64,000 nucleotides of DNA from JAEXNA01 sp037189585. GTDB taxonomy: Bacteria > Vulcanimicrobiota > Xenobia > Xenobiales > JADMJV01. This document shows, piece by piece, positions 1-8,663 of this stretch. Made by a program: the position numbers and the translations under genes. The DNA lies in contig JBBCJA010000001.1 of NCBI GenBank assembly GCA_037189585.1, positions 484,131 to 548,130 on the forward strand, read 5' to 3'. Below the pieces are notes generated by a model, which saw only the letters and a list, made by a program, of their open reading frames with translations, was not told the DNA's origin and searched no databases. Position 1 is the stretch's first letter, and each line of letters begins with the position of its first letter.

Positions 1-1017
1 GTGGAGCGTTCCAGCCTGGGAGATGGTCTTTCCGCCAGACCGGTGACCCCCTTCGAAAGGGTTGCCGCGCTAGACGAGCCGGAGGCGACGGTGCAGTCCG
101 AGGAATGGATATGGAGTTTGCCGACCTTTTTCTCTGATGACCCGTTCCCGTTTCCGGCCCTAACGTTAACACTGGACAATCGTCCGGCTCTCCGAGCCGA
201 GCGCCGGTGGGTCCTGGGACTAGCCCTGGCCTCGAGTCTGGTCATGGCGGCCCTGGGGGTCACGCTTTTGTTGACCGTGCGGGCGGTTCGACGCGAGTTG
301 GAGTACGCCCAAGCGCGCGCGCGCTTCACCGATATGGTGGGTCACGAGCTTCGAACACCCGTGTCCGCAATCTCCATGTACGCGGAGATCCTTCGCGAAG
401 GCTTGATCGACGATCCTGATAAGTTGGCCACCTACCACGAGCAACTTCGGCTGCAGACGGAACGCTTGCGAGCTCTCATCGAGAGGGTTTTGACCTTCGC
501 TCGACTCGAAGCCGGGCAGTCGACGGTCCGGCTGGTCGAGACAGGCTCCCGCGAGCTTCTGGAAATGGCCGCGAAATCGGTCCAGAGTTTGGGTCACCCG
601 GTAAAAATCCTTGACGGCCCCGATCCGCGGGTCTCGACGGATCCCGAGGTAGTCATTTCTATCCTGGTCAACTTGTTGGAAAACGCGATCAAGCACTCTC
701 ATTCGGGTTCACCGGTGGAACTCCAGGCGGTTGCCGGGGAGAATAAAGAGCTGGAATTTTGGGTGCTGGACCGTGGACCTGGAGTGCCCCAGGCTTCGCG
801 TCAGAAGATTTTCGAACCTTATCACACCGGCCTTGACTCAGACAGGATTTCCCTCCAGGGCGGTACAAAAAAATCCGGCATGAGCCTGGGGCTCGGTCTG
901 ACTATAGCCCGTGGATTGGCTCGAAGTCTCGACGGACGGATAGATTTTCGCGAACGAGAGGGAGGAGGTTCCGTCTTCGCCCTGGTTCTGCCGGGTCCGG
1001 AACGGAGTGTACGGTGA
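1..1017 (+). CDS. Sensor histidine kinase, 5' end cut by window edge
   Basis: Membrane sensor kinase of a two-component system. The visible part has an extracytoplasmic stretch, one membrane segment near residues 71-96, the HisKA motif GHELRTP with phosphorylatable His at about 115, and an ATPase domain with N box (NLLENAIKH), G1 (DRGPGVP) and G2 (GLGLTIA). The open frame runs to the first base, so the GTG at position 1 is probably internal and the true start, with a first membrane segment, lies upstream. The stop overlaps the start of the response regulator by 4 bases, so the two are translationally coupled and are very likely cognate partners. The signal sensed cannot be read from the fragment. 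Confidence 0.9.
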   Translation: MERSSLGDGLSARPVTPFERVAALDEPEATVQSEEWIWSLPTFFSDDPFPFPALTLTLDNRPALRAERRWVLGLALASSLVMAALGVTLLLTVRAVRRELEYAQARARFTDMVGHELRTPVSAISMYAEILREGLIDDPDKLATYHEQLRLQTERLRALIERVLTFARLEAGQSTVRLVETGSRELLEMAAKSVQSLGHPVKILDGPDPRVSTDPEVVISILVNLLENAIKHSHSGSPVELQAVAGENKELEFWVLDRGPGVPQASRQKIFEPYHTGLDSDRISLQGGTKKSGMSLGLGLTIARGLARSLDGRIDFREREGGGSVFALVLPGPERSVR

Positions 1018-1697
1018 GTAGGCTGCTGTTGGTGGAAGACGAGGACACGTTGGCCGTGGGTTTGGTCGATGTCTTGGAAGTCAAGGGCTACCAGGTGGTT
1101 CGAGAGTCTCGTGGCGACGCCGCCTTGAACCGGGCGCTTTCCGAAGAGTTTGACCTGATACTGCTCGATGCCGAACTTCCGGAACTTTCGGGCTTTGAAG
1201 TCTTGAAGCGCTTGCGCGCTCAAGGCCGAAGCGTTCCAGTGATTATGTTGACGGCCCGCCAAACCGAGATGGATAGGGTGCTCGGCTTCGAGCTTGGAAC
1301 GGACGACTACGTTACCAAGCCTTTCTCCTTACTGGAACTGCTCGGGCGGATCGCTGCCGTGTTACGCCGAGGTAAGAGCTCGGAAAGGAGTCCCACGGCG
1401 GCTCTGCGGCTCGGCATGGCTCTTTTGGATCTGGAGAAATTTTCCGCCCTCAGAGACGGGGCCGAATTGGCCCTCCCTTCGAAAGCTTTCGATGTGCTCA
1501 GAGTTTTGTTGGAGCGGCGTGGTCAGGTGGTCGGTCGTGACGAGCTGATAAGTCAGGCCTGGGGGGTTGAAGATGGAGTCGCTCTGAGGACTCTCAATAA
1601 CGTGATCGTCAAGATTCGTGCCGCCATCGAGCCTGAACCAGAGGAGCCTCGACACCTGAAAACAGTTCACGGTGTGGGCTATCGGCTCGAAGTGTGA
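1014..1697 (+). CDS. OmpR/PhoB-family response regulator
   Basis: DNA-binding response regulator, 227 residues. The receiver domain (about 1-115) has the acidic pocket VEDED, phosphoacceptor Asp52 in LLLDAELP, and the TKPF lysine. A winged-helix output domain follows and ends in the family hallmark HGVGYRLEV. It starts with GTG inside the kinase stop (GTGA overlap), so it is the cognate partner of the upstream kinase. The regulated genes are unknown; the next gene has its own promoter-like sequence. Confidence 0.95.
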   Translation: MSRLLLVEDEDTLAVGLVDVLEVKGYQVVRESRGDAALNRALSEEFDLILLDAELPELSGFEVLKRLRAQGRSVPVIMLTARQTEMDRVLGFELGTDDYVTKPFSLLELLGRIAAVLRRGKSSERSPTAALRLGMALLDLEKFSALRDGAELALPSKAFDVLRVLLERRGQVVGRDELISQAWGVEDGVALRTLNNVIVKIRAAIEPEPEEPRHLKTVHGVGYRLEV

Positions 1698-1724
1698 CAT
1701 TTTCGTGAGCCAATTATGCCAAAG

Positions 1725-1758
1725 TGGACACGACCTAAAACGACGACTATTCTATACT
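1725..1758 (+). promoter_or_regulatory. Putative promoter, TGGACA-N22-TATACT, leaderless
   Basis: TGGACA (1725-1730) and TATACT (1753-1758) are separated by 22 bases. The TATACT ends 6 bases before the ATG at 1765, which would put the transcription start at the A of the start codon. There is no Shine-Dalgarno sequence before that ATG. An alternative reading is TATTCT (1748-1753) at 17-base spacing. The same arrangement recurs before the genes at 12333 and 15020. Confidence 0.5.
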
Positions 1759-1764
1759 GCCGGA

Positions 1765-2340
1765 ATGAGAATAACTCTGGCCGCCTTTCTGGTCTTGCTT
1801 CTGCCTAGCGCCGCTAGAGCGGAACTTCCCCTGGGCTGGCAGCTTTTGACAAGCTCTCCCGAGTGGTACCAGGGTCTCCGGAGTGAGGAGGGAGCCAGGT
1901 CAGGTCGGGGTGTTGGGATACTCCAGGGTCAGTCGAGGGCCACGGCCTCCAGTTACGCGCTACTGGCTCAGAAGATCTCGGCGGCTGACTACAAGGGGCG
2001 TCGCGTCCGCCTTTCGGCTTATCTGCGTACGGAATCCGTCAGCGGTAGAGCGGGCTTGTGGATGAGGGTGGACGGCCGTCAGGGCGAGACCCTGGCCTTT
2101 GAGAACATGCAGGACCGGCCTGTCCGAGGAGACCAGGCGTGGATTCCTATCTCGGTCGAGCTCGAGGTGGCCGCGGAGGCGGCGGAGGTCCATTATGGAT
2201 TGCTTCTCCAAGGGGGTGGTAAAGCCCTGATCGATGACCTCAAGCTCGAGAGCCTTGGACCGGCCAGCCCCACGGCGAAGGCTCGCTCCAAGGTGCGCGG
2301 CCTGCCTCGGTCTCCGGTGAATGGGGACTTCGAACGCTAA
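1765..2340 (+). CDS. Secreted protein with lectin-like beta-sandwich
   Basis: 191 residues starting MRITLAAFLVLLLPSAARA, a clear signal peptide. The rest resembles the jelly-roll carbohydrate-binding type seen next to glycosidases and in secreted regulators: alternating strands, a stretch about a restricting wrap (RLSAYLRTESVSGRAGLWMR) and a final LIDDLKLE strand. No catalytic motif is seen. The frame is open upstream to 1672, but ATG 1765 is preferred because it begins the signal peptide and sits 6 bases after a TATACT box. It ends 2 bases before the caspase-like gene, so both are probably one transcript. The function is unassigned; carbohydrate binding is inferred from fold-like pattern only. 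Confidence 0.75.
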   Translation: MRITLAAFLVLLLPSAARAELPLGWQLLTSSPEWYQGLRSEEGARSGRGVGILQGQSRATASSYALLAQKISAADYKGRRVRLSAYLRTESVSGRAGLWMRVDGRQGETLAFENMQDRPVRGDQAWIPISVELEVAAEAAEVHYGLLLQGGGKALIDDLKLESLGPASPTAKARSKVRGLPRSPVNGDFER

Positions 2341-2342
2341 TC

Positions 2343-3545
2343 ATGCGGATCTGGTGGTTGGCGCTTCTCTCTCTTCTTTGGGCCTCCCCCCTTGGGGCTC
2401 AACCGGCTCCAGGAGCGGAAAGTCTCTCCCGGCTAAGATTTGTGGCCCCTGAGCGTCGCTGGGCCGTGGTCGTCGGAGTCTCCATCTATCAACACTTTCC
2501 CAAAGAGAGCTGGCTCAATAGCGCGGCGGAGGACGCCCGCGCGGTGGCGGAGTTCTTGCGAAGCCCACGGGGGGGTGGGATGCCGGAGAGCCATCTCAAG
2601 CTCCTTATCAATGAAAAAGCGACAACCAGGGAGGTTCGTCTGGCTCTGGACTTTTTGATTAGAAACGTGGCGCCCGGGGATGTGGCGACGATCTTTTTCG
2701 CTGGTCACGGTCAGGTGCACCAGTTTGGGAGTGGAGAGATCGGATATCTTCTGCCCTACGACAGCGATCCCTCGATTCTCAATGCCACGGCGCTCCCGAT
2801 GGATGAGTTGGAGCGCTATGTGGACTATCACCTGGCCCAGGCCAGCCAGGTCGTGTTGATCACTGATGCCTGCCATTCCGGCAGCTTGCTCTCTTCCGGC
2901 ATCCAGGCGTCGCGTAAGCGGCAATCGGTCAACGATCACCTGCAAGAGATCGGCCAGCGAGACGGTGTTCTCAATATCACGGCTTGCCGCAGAGACGAAG
3001 TCGCGGTAGAAGACCCCAGGTTGGGAGGCCACGGCGTTCTGACCTACGCGCTGTTGCGCGCGCTCAACGGGGCGGGGAACGCCGGCCCCAACGGTATCGT
3101 TCGAGCGCAGGAGCTTTTGGAATATGTCACTCGACAGGTTCCTCGCCTGACCAATCAGGAACAGCATCCGCGGCACGGCGTTAACTATACCGATGAATTT
3201 CCTCTAGCCAACCTCAACCTGGCCGGTCCAGCCTACCAGGTTCCCTCGGAGCCTCAGGATGTCTTAGCCGCGAGCACCGACTCTTTCTTCGCTTCCTCTC
3301 GAGGTCTCGCCACGCTGAAGGTGTACGGACTGGCCCGACAGGGAGAACTCTACCTCGTTTCTTCTCAAGGGGAACAACGGACCGTGGGGCGAGGCTTGAG
3401 CGATTCCAACATGTTGGTGACGGAAGGGCTCATTCCAGGTGAGTATTCTTTGGTTCAGTCGCTTCAGGGCCAGGACCAGAGCTGGCCGATCAATCTGGCT
3501 CCCGGTTCGCAGGCCTTCGACCTGCGAACCGGGACTTTCCGCTAG
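2343..3545 (+). CDS. Secreted caspase-like (C14) peptidase
   Basis: 400 residues with an N-terminal signal peptide (to about residue 20, ...SPLGAQ). The caspase fold follows, with strand AVVVGVSIY, the catalytic His in FFAGHG (His122) and the catalytic Cys in LITDACHSG (Cys177), the dyad of clan CD orthocaspases/metacaspases. Residues from about 290 form a separate beta-rich C-terminal domain that looks like a PEGA or surface-binding module. The substrate is unknown; bacterial members usually cleave after Arg/Lys. Export suggests a periplasmic or outer-surface role rather than cytoplasmic cell death. It follows the lectin-like gene by 2 bases. Confidence 0.88.
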   Translation: MRIWWLALLSLLWASPLGAQPAPGAESLSRLRFVAPERRWAVVVGVSIYQHFPKESWLNSAAEDARAVAEFLRSPRGGGMPESHLKLLINEKATTREVRLALDFLIRNVAPGDVATIFFAGHGQVHQFGSGEIGYLLPYDSDPSILNATALPMDELERYVDYHLAQASQVVLITDACHSGSLLSSGIQASRKRQSVNDHLQEIGQRDGVLNITACRRDEVAVEDPRLGGHGVLTYALLRALNGAGNAGPNGIVRAQELLEYVTRQVPRLTNQEQHPRHGVNYTDEFPLANLNLAGPAYQVPSEPQDVLAASTDSFFASSRGLATLKVYGLARQGELYLVSSQGEQRTVGRGLSDSNMLVTEGLIPGEYSLVQSLQGQDQSWPINLAPGSQAFDLRTGTFR

Positions 3546-3568
3546 GAGCTGAGGTGCGGCCGAACCTC

Positions 3569-4201
3569 TTAGGGCTTGTCAGAAGTGTCCGAGCCCTCGG
3601 AGTTCTCTTTCTTCTCCGATGCCTCTATCTGAGCGGCTTCCCCTTTGACTTCGATAAAGATGTCGTGAGCGATCATGGTGTCGCTGCTGAACTTTTCGCC
3701 ATCACCGACTTTGAAGTCGAGCCGATTGATCTTAAAAGTCGTGCGGAAACCGATCTTTTGCGCTCCCATGGCCTCTTTGGGACCGACGATCCGGACGCTG
3801 GTGGTGAGAGGTTTGGTCACGCCGTGAATGGTCAGCTTTCCGTCGACCTGGTAGCGGTCTTCACTCAGGTGAGTCACCCTGGTGCTCTTGAAGGTCAGGG
3901 TTGGATATTTCTCCACGTCGAAGAAGTCGGCGCTTCGAAGATGCTCATCACGTTTTTCGACATCTGTGTTGATGCTTTTGGCCTGAGCAATGAACTCCAC
4001 GCTGCCGTCGTTGGTCCCCGGAGAGAAGTTCAGAGTTCCGGTGAAGTCGGTGAAACGTCCGTCTATCTCACTCAGTCCGAGATGTTCGACGGTGAAGCTC
4101 AGGCTGCTGTGGGCCGGGTCGACCTGATATTTTTCGGCAAGCGCCGGTCCGGCGCAAAAAAGGACCGCCAACAGGCCGAATGTTCTCAGAAGTTTAGTCA
4201 T
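3569..4201 (-). CDS. YceI-family periplasmic lipid-binding protein
   Basis: 210 residues with a signal peptide (MTKLLRTFGLLAVLFCAGPA) followed by the YceI lipocalin-like barrel. Family landmarks are YQVDPAHSSLSFTVEHLG near the start, the GRFTDFTGTL strand, and KLTIHGVTKPL in the middle. Family members bind isoprenoid quinone-like lipids in the periplasm. A short acidic, lysine-rich tail follows the barrel. A Shine-Dalgarno GGAGG lies 10 bases before the ATG. It is convergent with the caspase-like gene and divergent from the membrane protein at 4336. A plus-strand open frame across the same bases is a shadow. Confidence 0.95.
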   Translation of the reverse strand: MTKLLRTFGLLAVLFCAGPALAEKYQVDPAHSSLSFTVEHLGLSEIDGRFTDFTGTLNFSPGTNDGSVEFIAQAKSINTDVEKRDEHLRSADFFDVEKYPTLTFKSTRVTHLSEDRYQVDGKLTIHGVTKPLTTSVRIVGPKEAMGAQKIGFRTTFKINRLDFKVGDGEKFSSDTMIAHDIFIEVKGEAAQIEASEKKENSEGSDTSDKP

Positions 4202-4335
4202 GGTAATGGTTCCTCCAGTCTTGTCAGGATGGCCTGCCTTCTCGAGGTTCTGGGAAGCATCCTGGGTGAAGACATAGTTGAGGCTGGACTGGTGAAGACC
4301 AGGAAAGGGGAGGAGAGGTCACAAACCGGCCTTGC

Positions 4336-6621
4336 GTGATCGTGACACTGCTTCTTGGCTGGCTGACCCTGGCTCTTTCCGTTGGCTGGGGCTACCAGTT
4401 AGCCCGTAGGGTCTTCGCCGAACGCGACCTCTTTAGCCTCGCTCCTATTTCCCTGGGACTGGCTTGGGCTACACTACTCTTTTCTGGAGCCTACCTACGG
4501 CGTTGGCTTGCTCCAGAATCGCTCGCTCTGCCTACCGCCGGCCTTTTGGGACTGGGAATTCTACTTTTGTCCCGCCGTCCCGCGCCGCCCTTGGAGAAGA
4601 CCCCGCTGTCGCTAGCTAGCCGAATCTTTTTTCTTTTGGGATGGCCGTTGGTTCTGATTTACGCTCTCTTCGAGCTCAGTACGGGTATGGTGGTGGACGG
4701 TGATTTCTTTGCCCATGTGGCGAATATCGGACTGTTTGAAGAAGGCCACTATCCTCCGCTGATATTCTTTCTAGGGAGCCCCGCCGGCGGTCATTACGGA
4801 CATCAACTTTTGGCCGCTCAGTTCGCTCGCTTTAGTGGATTACAGTTTCTGACGGCCGATTGGATTCTGGCCAGTATGCTGGCGCTCGTCACTTTCACTT
4901 TGCTTTTTTGCCTTTTGCGCGAGCAGACGGGAAGCCAGAATCAAGCGATGCTGGGTACGGGGATGGCCTTCTTCGCGGCCAACACCGGCTCTCGAATCGG
5001 GCTGGTTGACGCTCTGGGCAATCATAACCCTGTGGCCTACTTCATGTTGATGATGGCGACATGGTCGGTGCTACGCGCCTTGCGGGAGGGGGGTTGGTCC
5101 ATGCCAGTGGCCGCGCTTATTCTCGGTTCCGAAGCTATGGTTTACGAGATTCACTTCGGTCTGATCGGATTAACCATGCCCCTGATGGTCCTGGTGGCTC
5201 CGGTGGGACAGCGATGGGTAACTTTCAAAAGAGTGATCGCTGTTGGTTTCATGGCTTTGGTGTTCGCAGTCACCATTGGCGGGACATTCACCGACTTGGC
5301 GACAAGAAGGTCGAGCGAAAGTCAGGCATGGCGGCAGCAGGTGAGTGTGAAGCTCCCGAAGGAGGAACTTTTCATGCTGCGGGGGGATAATATGAGACCG
5401 TCACGCCCCTTTGAGGGCAAGATGCGCTCCTGGAAGGCCGACTTCTCTCCCACTCAGAGTTACCTTTTCGCTTTAGGCCCTCGTATCCGCGACCTCTTCT
5501 GGTATCCCACCTGGCTTGCTCCCCTGGCCTTTCTGTTTTGCCTGTTTCAGCGCCACCGGGTCGGGGTTTGGTTTGGAGGACTCGCTTTCTTCGCCTGGCT
5601 GGTCCCCTCCCTTGCGGATTTTGGTTCTTTCGAAGGGGAAGCGTTGCGCTGGCTCTTTGTGACCTCGGTCTCCGGCTCGATTCTTTTTGGCGTCGCTGTC
5701 GGAGTGCTCTGGGACCGATGGCGCCCTCAATGGTGGAGTGTGCTCGGTCTGGGGATTGTTCTCTGGTTTTCCAGTGCCGGCTTGGTCCGCTCCGTTTCCG
5801 ATCTGGTTTGGGCTCTGAAAAGTCCTGGACAACAACTTCCTGTCGGCAGACCTGGGATTGTGCCGGGGGTCGGATTGATTCCGAAGCCCTTCCAACTTCT
5901 TTCCTATCACTACGGTTTAGCCGATGACGAGTTTCAAGCGGCCGAATGGATTCGGCGTAACACTCCTCGACAAGCTCGTATCCTAGCCGACGACGATGAT
6001 GACTCTCCTAACAGTCGGAGTGTCATGATTGGGCTCGAGGGCCGTCTGCCGGCAGGTTACCTTCCTCAGGTTACCCCTGCGAATGAGCCGTCAAGCTATC
6101 GTAAGCGGTTGCAGATCGAGGAATTCTGGAGAACCAGAGATTCGCGTCTTCTGGCTGGTCTGAGGGTTGATTGGCTCTTAGTTCACTCGCCGCGAACTTT
6201 TCCCGAGACCGGAGAAGGTCTTAAACTCGAAAAAGAGATCGGCAAGATTAAGATATACTCCGTCCATCTCGAGGAGCCGGAGGCACCGGTTGAAATACTT
6301 ACTGTTGAAGAAGCGACTCTCGAGCGATACGAGAATCGCCGGTGCGTCTTGAAGATTAAAGGCCGACATTCCGCGCCGAAACCTCTAGAATGGGTTACCG
6401 TCGGTTTCATCAACGATGAGGGGAAACTTGTGGGGGGACCGCAGTGGCGACCGATACAGCCTTGGCCGACAGAGAGCTCGGATAGGCTCTCTCTAGAGGT
6501 GATAAGCCCTTTCGAGGCCGGGCTTTATCAGATTGTGGTTTGGGGAGGGCGGGCTCAAGGAGATGAACCGCCGGCGAGGTTACCGAAATTGGAAGTTTCG
6601 AGGCTTTCGCCAACGAGTTAA
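4336..6621 (+). CDS. Large GT-C-like integral membrane protein
   Basis: 761 residues. About 11-13 hydrophobic segments fill residues 1-500, then a soluble C-terminal part of about 240 residues begins around AAEWIRRNTPRQARIL, a motif common in membrane glycosyltransferase-like proteins. An acidic loop motif, VVDGDFFAHVANIGLF, lies early in the protein where GT-C enzymes carry their catalytic acidic pair. The polyprenol-linked sugar transfer role is inferred. It starts at GTG 4336. Its stop overlaps the stop of the convergent GT2 gene in the 4-base palindrome TTAA, an arrangement repeated at 33717. Confidence 0.75.
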   Translation: MIVTLLLGWLTLALSVGWGYQLARRVFAERDLFSLAPISLGLAWATLLFSGAYLRRWLAPESLALPTAGLLGLGILLLSRRPAPPLEKTPLSLASRIFFLLGWPLVLIYALFELSTGMVVDGDFFAHVANIGLFEEGHYPPLIFFLGSPAGGHYGHQLLAAQFARFSGLQFLTADWILASMLALVTFTLLFCLLREQTGSQNQAMLGTGMAFFAANTGSRIGLVDALGNHNPVAYFMLMMATWSVLRALREGGWSMPVAALILGSEAMVYEIHFGLIGLTMPLMVLVAPVGQRWVTFKRVIAVGFMALVFAVTIGGTFTDLATRRSSESQAWRQQVSVKLPKEELFMLRGDNMRPSRPFEGKMRSWKADFSPTQSYLFALGPRIRDLFWYPTWLAPLAFLFCLFQRHRVGVWFGGLAFFAWLVPSLADFGSFEGEALRWLFVTSVSGSILFGVAVGVLWDRWRPQWWSVLGLGIVLWFSSAGLVRSVSDLVWALKSPGQQLPVGRPGIVPGVGLIPKPFQLLSYHYGLADDEFQAAEWIRRNTPRQARILADDDDDSPNSRSVMIGLEGRLPAGYLPQVTPANEPSSYRKRLQIEEFWRTRDSRLLAGLRVDWLLVHSPRTFPETGEGLKLEKEIGKIKIYSVHLEEPEAPVEILTVEEATLERYENRRCVLKIKGRHSAPKPLEWVTVGFINDEGKLVGGPQWRPIQPWPTESSDRLSLEVISPFEAGLYQIVVWGGRAQGDEPPARLPKLEVSRLSPTS

Positions 6622-7565
6622 AGAGCTGAAGCGTTCAGCTGGCGGGTCTCCTGATTCCACTCTGACGGTACCAGGCGGCGAATGGTACCTTTGCTTCCCT
6701 GAAAAGGGAGCCTCTGAATAAAGGTCCAGCGAAACCATAGCTTGAGAATATCGCTAACCGATTTGAGGACCGAGCCGACTCGGGTTCCTTTGGCTTCTCC
6801 CTTGGTCCGAGGAATAAACGAGATCGGTACCTCCAAGATCGAGGCGCCCCTCCAGCATGACTTCATCAGGTACTCGGGGTTCCCGAAGGAGCTGCGCGAC
6901 TCCATCTTGATTGACTGGATCAAGCGAGTCGGATAGAAGGTGATGTTCTGGTAGTCCGACATCGGGAAGTTGAACAACACTCGCACCACCAGGTAGTTGG
7001 AGACGCTGACGATCGCCTTCATGATGTTGTCCGAGCGGCGTTGGATGTGGGAACTGGCGCGTCGTAAAAAAGCCCAGGCTGACCCACTGCTGATGGGGCT
7101 GCGACGCACGCCTGCGACCACCTCATAGTGTTTGGTCATCTCCAGAAAGTAGCGAAGGTCGGTCAGATCGTACGACCAATCCATGGTCTGCCAGAAAAGA
7201 TAGTCTTTCGTCGCGGCCGAGATAGCCTCGTTGGCCGCCTCACCGATCCCTCGATTTTGGGGAAAGGTGATGACCCGAAGCTCAGGGTAGCGTTCGGTGG
7301 CTTGAGCTAAGATTTCGCCCGTGCGGTCGGTGCTACCGTCGTTGACCAGGATGATCTCAAAGTCCTCGACATACTGGCTCATCATGGCGTGAGCCCGTTC
7401 GACAAATTCCGTGACCAGCTCTTCCTCGTTGTAGCCCCAACCCACCAGTGAGACACTGCGTTCGAATTTCCCTAAAGGACGCCCCACGACCTGAGCTGGG
7501 GTCAGTCTTTCTTCCGGTTTCCGGAGACTTGGGGTCGGGGGCGTTTCCAGGGACATTTGAGACAT
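6618..7565 (-). CDS. Family 2 glycosyltransferase (polyprenyl-phosphate type)
   Basis: 315 residues. The GT-A fold motifs are SLVGWGYNEEE at the start of the domain, ILVNDGSTDRTGEIL, NRGIGEAANEA and the DXD-like region around WQTMDWSYDL. It resembles dolichol-/undecaprenyl-phosphate sugar synthases but has no obvious C-terminal membrane pair. Its likely role is to charge a lipid carrier with sugar for the facing GT-C-like protein. It lies 36 bases downstream of the hexapeptide acyltransferase on the same strand, so an operon with that gene is likely. Confidence 0.9.
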   Translation of the reverse strand: MSQMSLETPPTPSLRKPEERLTPAQVVGRPLGKFERSVSLVGWGYNEEELVTEFVERAHAMMSQYVEDFEIILVNDGSTDRTGEILAQATERYPELRVITFPQNRGIGEAANEAISAATKDYLFWQTMDWSYDLTDLRYFLEMTKHYEVVAGVRRSPISSGSAWAFLRRASSHIQRRSDNIMKAIVSVSNYLVVRVLFNFPMSDYQNITFYPTRLIQSIKMESRSSFGNPEYLMKSCWRGASILEVPISFIPRTKGEAKGTRVGSVLKSVSDILKLWFRWTFIQRLPFQGSKGTIRRLVPSEWNQETRQLNASAL

Positions 7566-7601
7566 CGTCTAGCCTACCACCGCTTCATGGAAGGCTAAAC
7601 C

Positions 7602-8246
7602 TTACTCGTAGGGCACAGGGGAGCTGAGGTCCAGACGGTCCCAGGGAATGCGATCAGCTTCCTCGACCTCCCCCCGAACCTTGGCCGGCGAGCCAAAGGC
7701 GATGGCAAACGGTGGGACGGAGCGAGTCACCACCGAACCGGAACCGATGAAAGCTTCTTGGCCGATAACCACTCCGGGGTTGATGGTCACTCCCGCGCCG
7801 ATTCGGGCACCCTTTTCAATGCGTGGGCCGTCGATGGCTTTCATGTGCGCGTGGCGATGGAGACGGCCCCCGGGATTGTTGGCGTTCCCGATGTAGATTC
7901 CGACAGCTAAAAAGGCGCCGTCCTCGATAACCATACCCGAAGTCAGGTGGCAGTGACTGGCGATCGTCACCCAGTCGCCAATCTCCATGTTGCCCTGGGT
8001 CACGCAGAGAGCGCCGACTTTGGTGAAATTACCTACCACGGTTCCTCCCAGGAGTAACGTGTGATGGTAGATGTGACTCTCCGAGCCGATACGGCAACCC
8101 GCGTGAATGATGGCTCCCGAATAGATCCGGCTGTTGTCGCCGATCACCACCGGCTCGGAGCTACTCGGATAGCCCACGACGGCTCCCGGCTCGATCACCA
8201 CGTTCTGCCCGAGGATCAGGTCCACGGTTTGGACTTCGTTGCTCAA
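7602..8246 (-). CDS. Left-handed beta-helix acyltransferase
   Basis: 214 residues built from repeated hexapeptides (VVIGDN, SRIYSG, AIIHAG and so on), which form a left-handed beta-helix trimer. Proteins of this WbbJ/LacA kind O- or N-acetylate sugars of surface polysaccharides. A looped-out segment, NANNPGGRLHRHAHMK, interrupts the repeats and holds the likely catalytic His. It starts at TTG 8246, preceded by GAGG at good spacing. The start lies 2 bases after the stop of the short gene upstream, so the two are coupled. The downstream GT2 supports a polysaccharide role. Confidence 0.9.
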   Translation of the reverse strand: MSNEVQTVDLILGQNVVIEPGAVVGYPSSSEPVVIGDNSRIYSGAIIHAGCRIGSESHIYHHTLLLGGTVVGNFTKVGALCVTQGNMEIGDWVTIASHCHLTSGMVIEDGAFLAVGIYIGNANNPGGRLHRHAHMKAIDGPRIEKGARIGAGVTINPGVVIGQEAFIGSGSVVTRSVPPFAIAFGSPAKVRGEVEEADRIPWDRLDLSSPVPYE

Positions 8247-8248
8247 GG

Positions 8249-8515
8249 CTACCTCGGACCGTCAGCAGCTTCGCACCATTCCAGCACAAAGCTGGCGACG
8301 TTCTGAGCCACTCGCAGCAGGTCTTCGGTCTCGACGTATTCGTTGGCCACGTAGGCGCCGCGTCCGCGGCCTGGCCCGTACATACACGACGGGATGGGAC
8401 GGGATGTGCCTTGAGCGAAGTGGCGCAGGTCGCCGGCTTCAGCTATGTGGAAATGCCGTAGAGTCTGGGGAGTTCTCTCAAGTTTGCCCGTCACGGGCTG
8501 GGCGGCGGTAGCCAT
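8249..8515 (-). CDS. Orphan C-terminal fragment of an M20 peptidase
   Basis: 88 residues. The segment PSCMYGPGRGRGAYVANEY and the following EDLLRVAQ helix match the C-terminal end of M20 deacetylases/dipeptidases (the YGPG...AH.PNEYV region). The catalytic domain and metal ligands are absent, and no matching upstream part lies nearby on this strand. The ATG at 8515 has a good AGGAG 7 bases upstream, so the piece is probably translated. It may be a decayed gene or a small protein made from a peptidase tail. Its stop is 2 bases before the acyltransferase start. Confidence 0.6.
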   Translation of the reverse strand: MATAAQPVTGKLERTPQTLRHFHIAEAGDLRHFAQGTSRPIPSCMYGPGRGRGAYVANEYVETEDLLRVAQNVASFVLEWCEAADGPR

Positions 8516-8609
8516 GCACCTTCTCCTTGGACCTGGAAGTTGTAGGAGTTTACCACGAGCGGTCAAGAGTTTCCTCGGCCGACAAGGCGACAGTTACATG
8601 AGGAAAGCT

Positions 8610-8636
8610 AAAAAGCGAACCCACACGGGGTTCGCT
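8610..8636 (-). terminator. Rho-independent terminator
   Basis: The 8-base stem GCGAACCC / GGGTTCGC (8615-8622 with 8628-8635) has a 5-base loop and, read on the minus strand, is followed by a run of five T. It sits 28 bases beyond the stop of the gene at 8664-9077. Confidence 0.85.
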
Positions 8637-8663
8637 CTTGGTAAAAGGACGAGGGGCTGTCGC

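Noticed and set aside
3554..4339. 261-codon plus-strand frame opposite yceI
   Set aside because: The minus strand encodes a clear YceI protein with signal peptide; the plus frame is its shadow.
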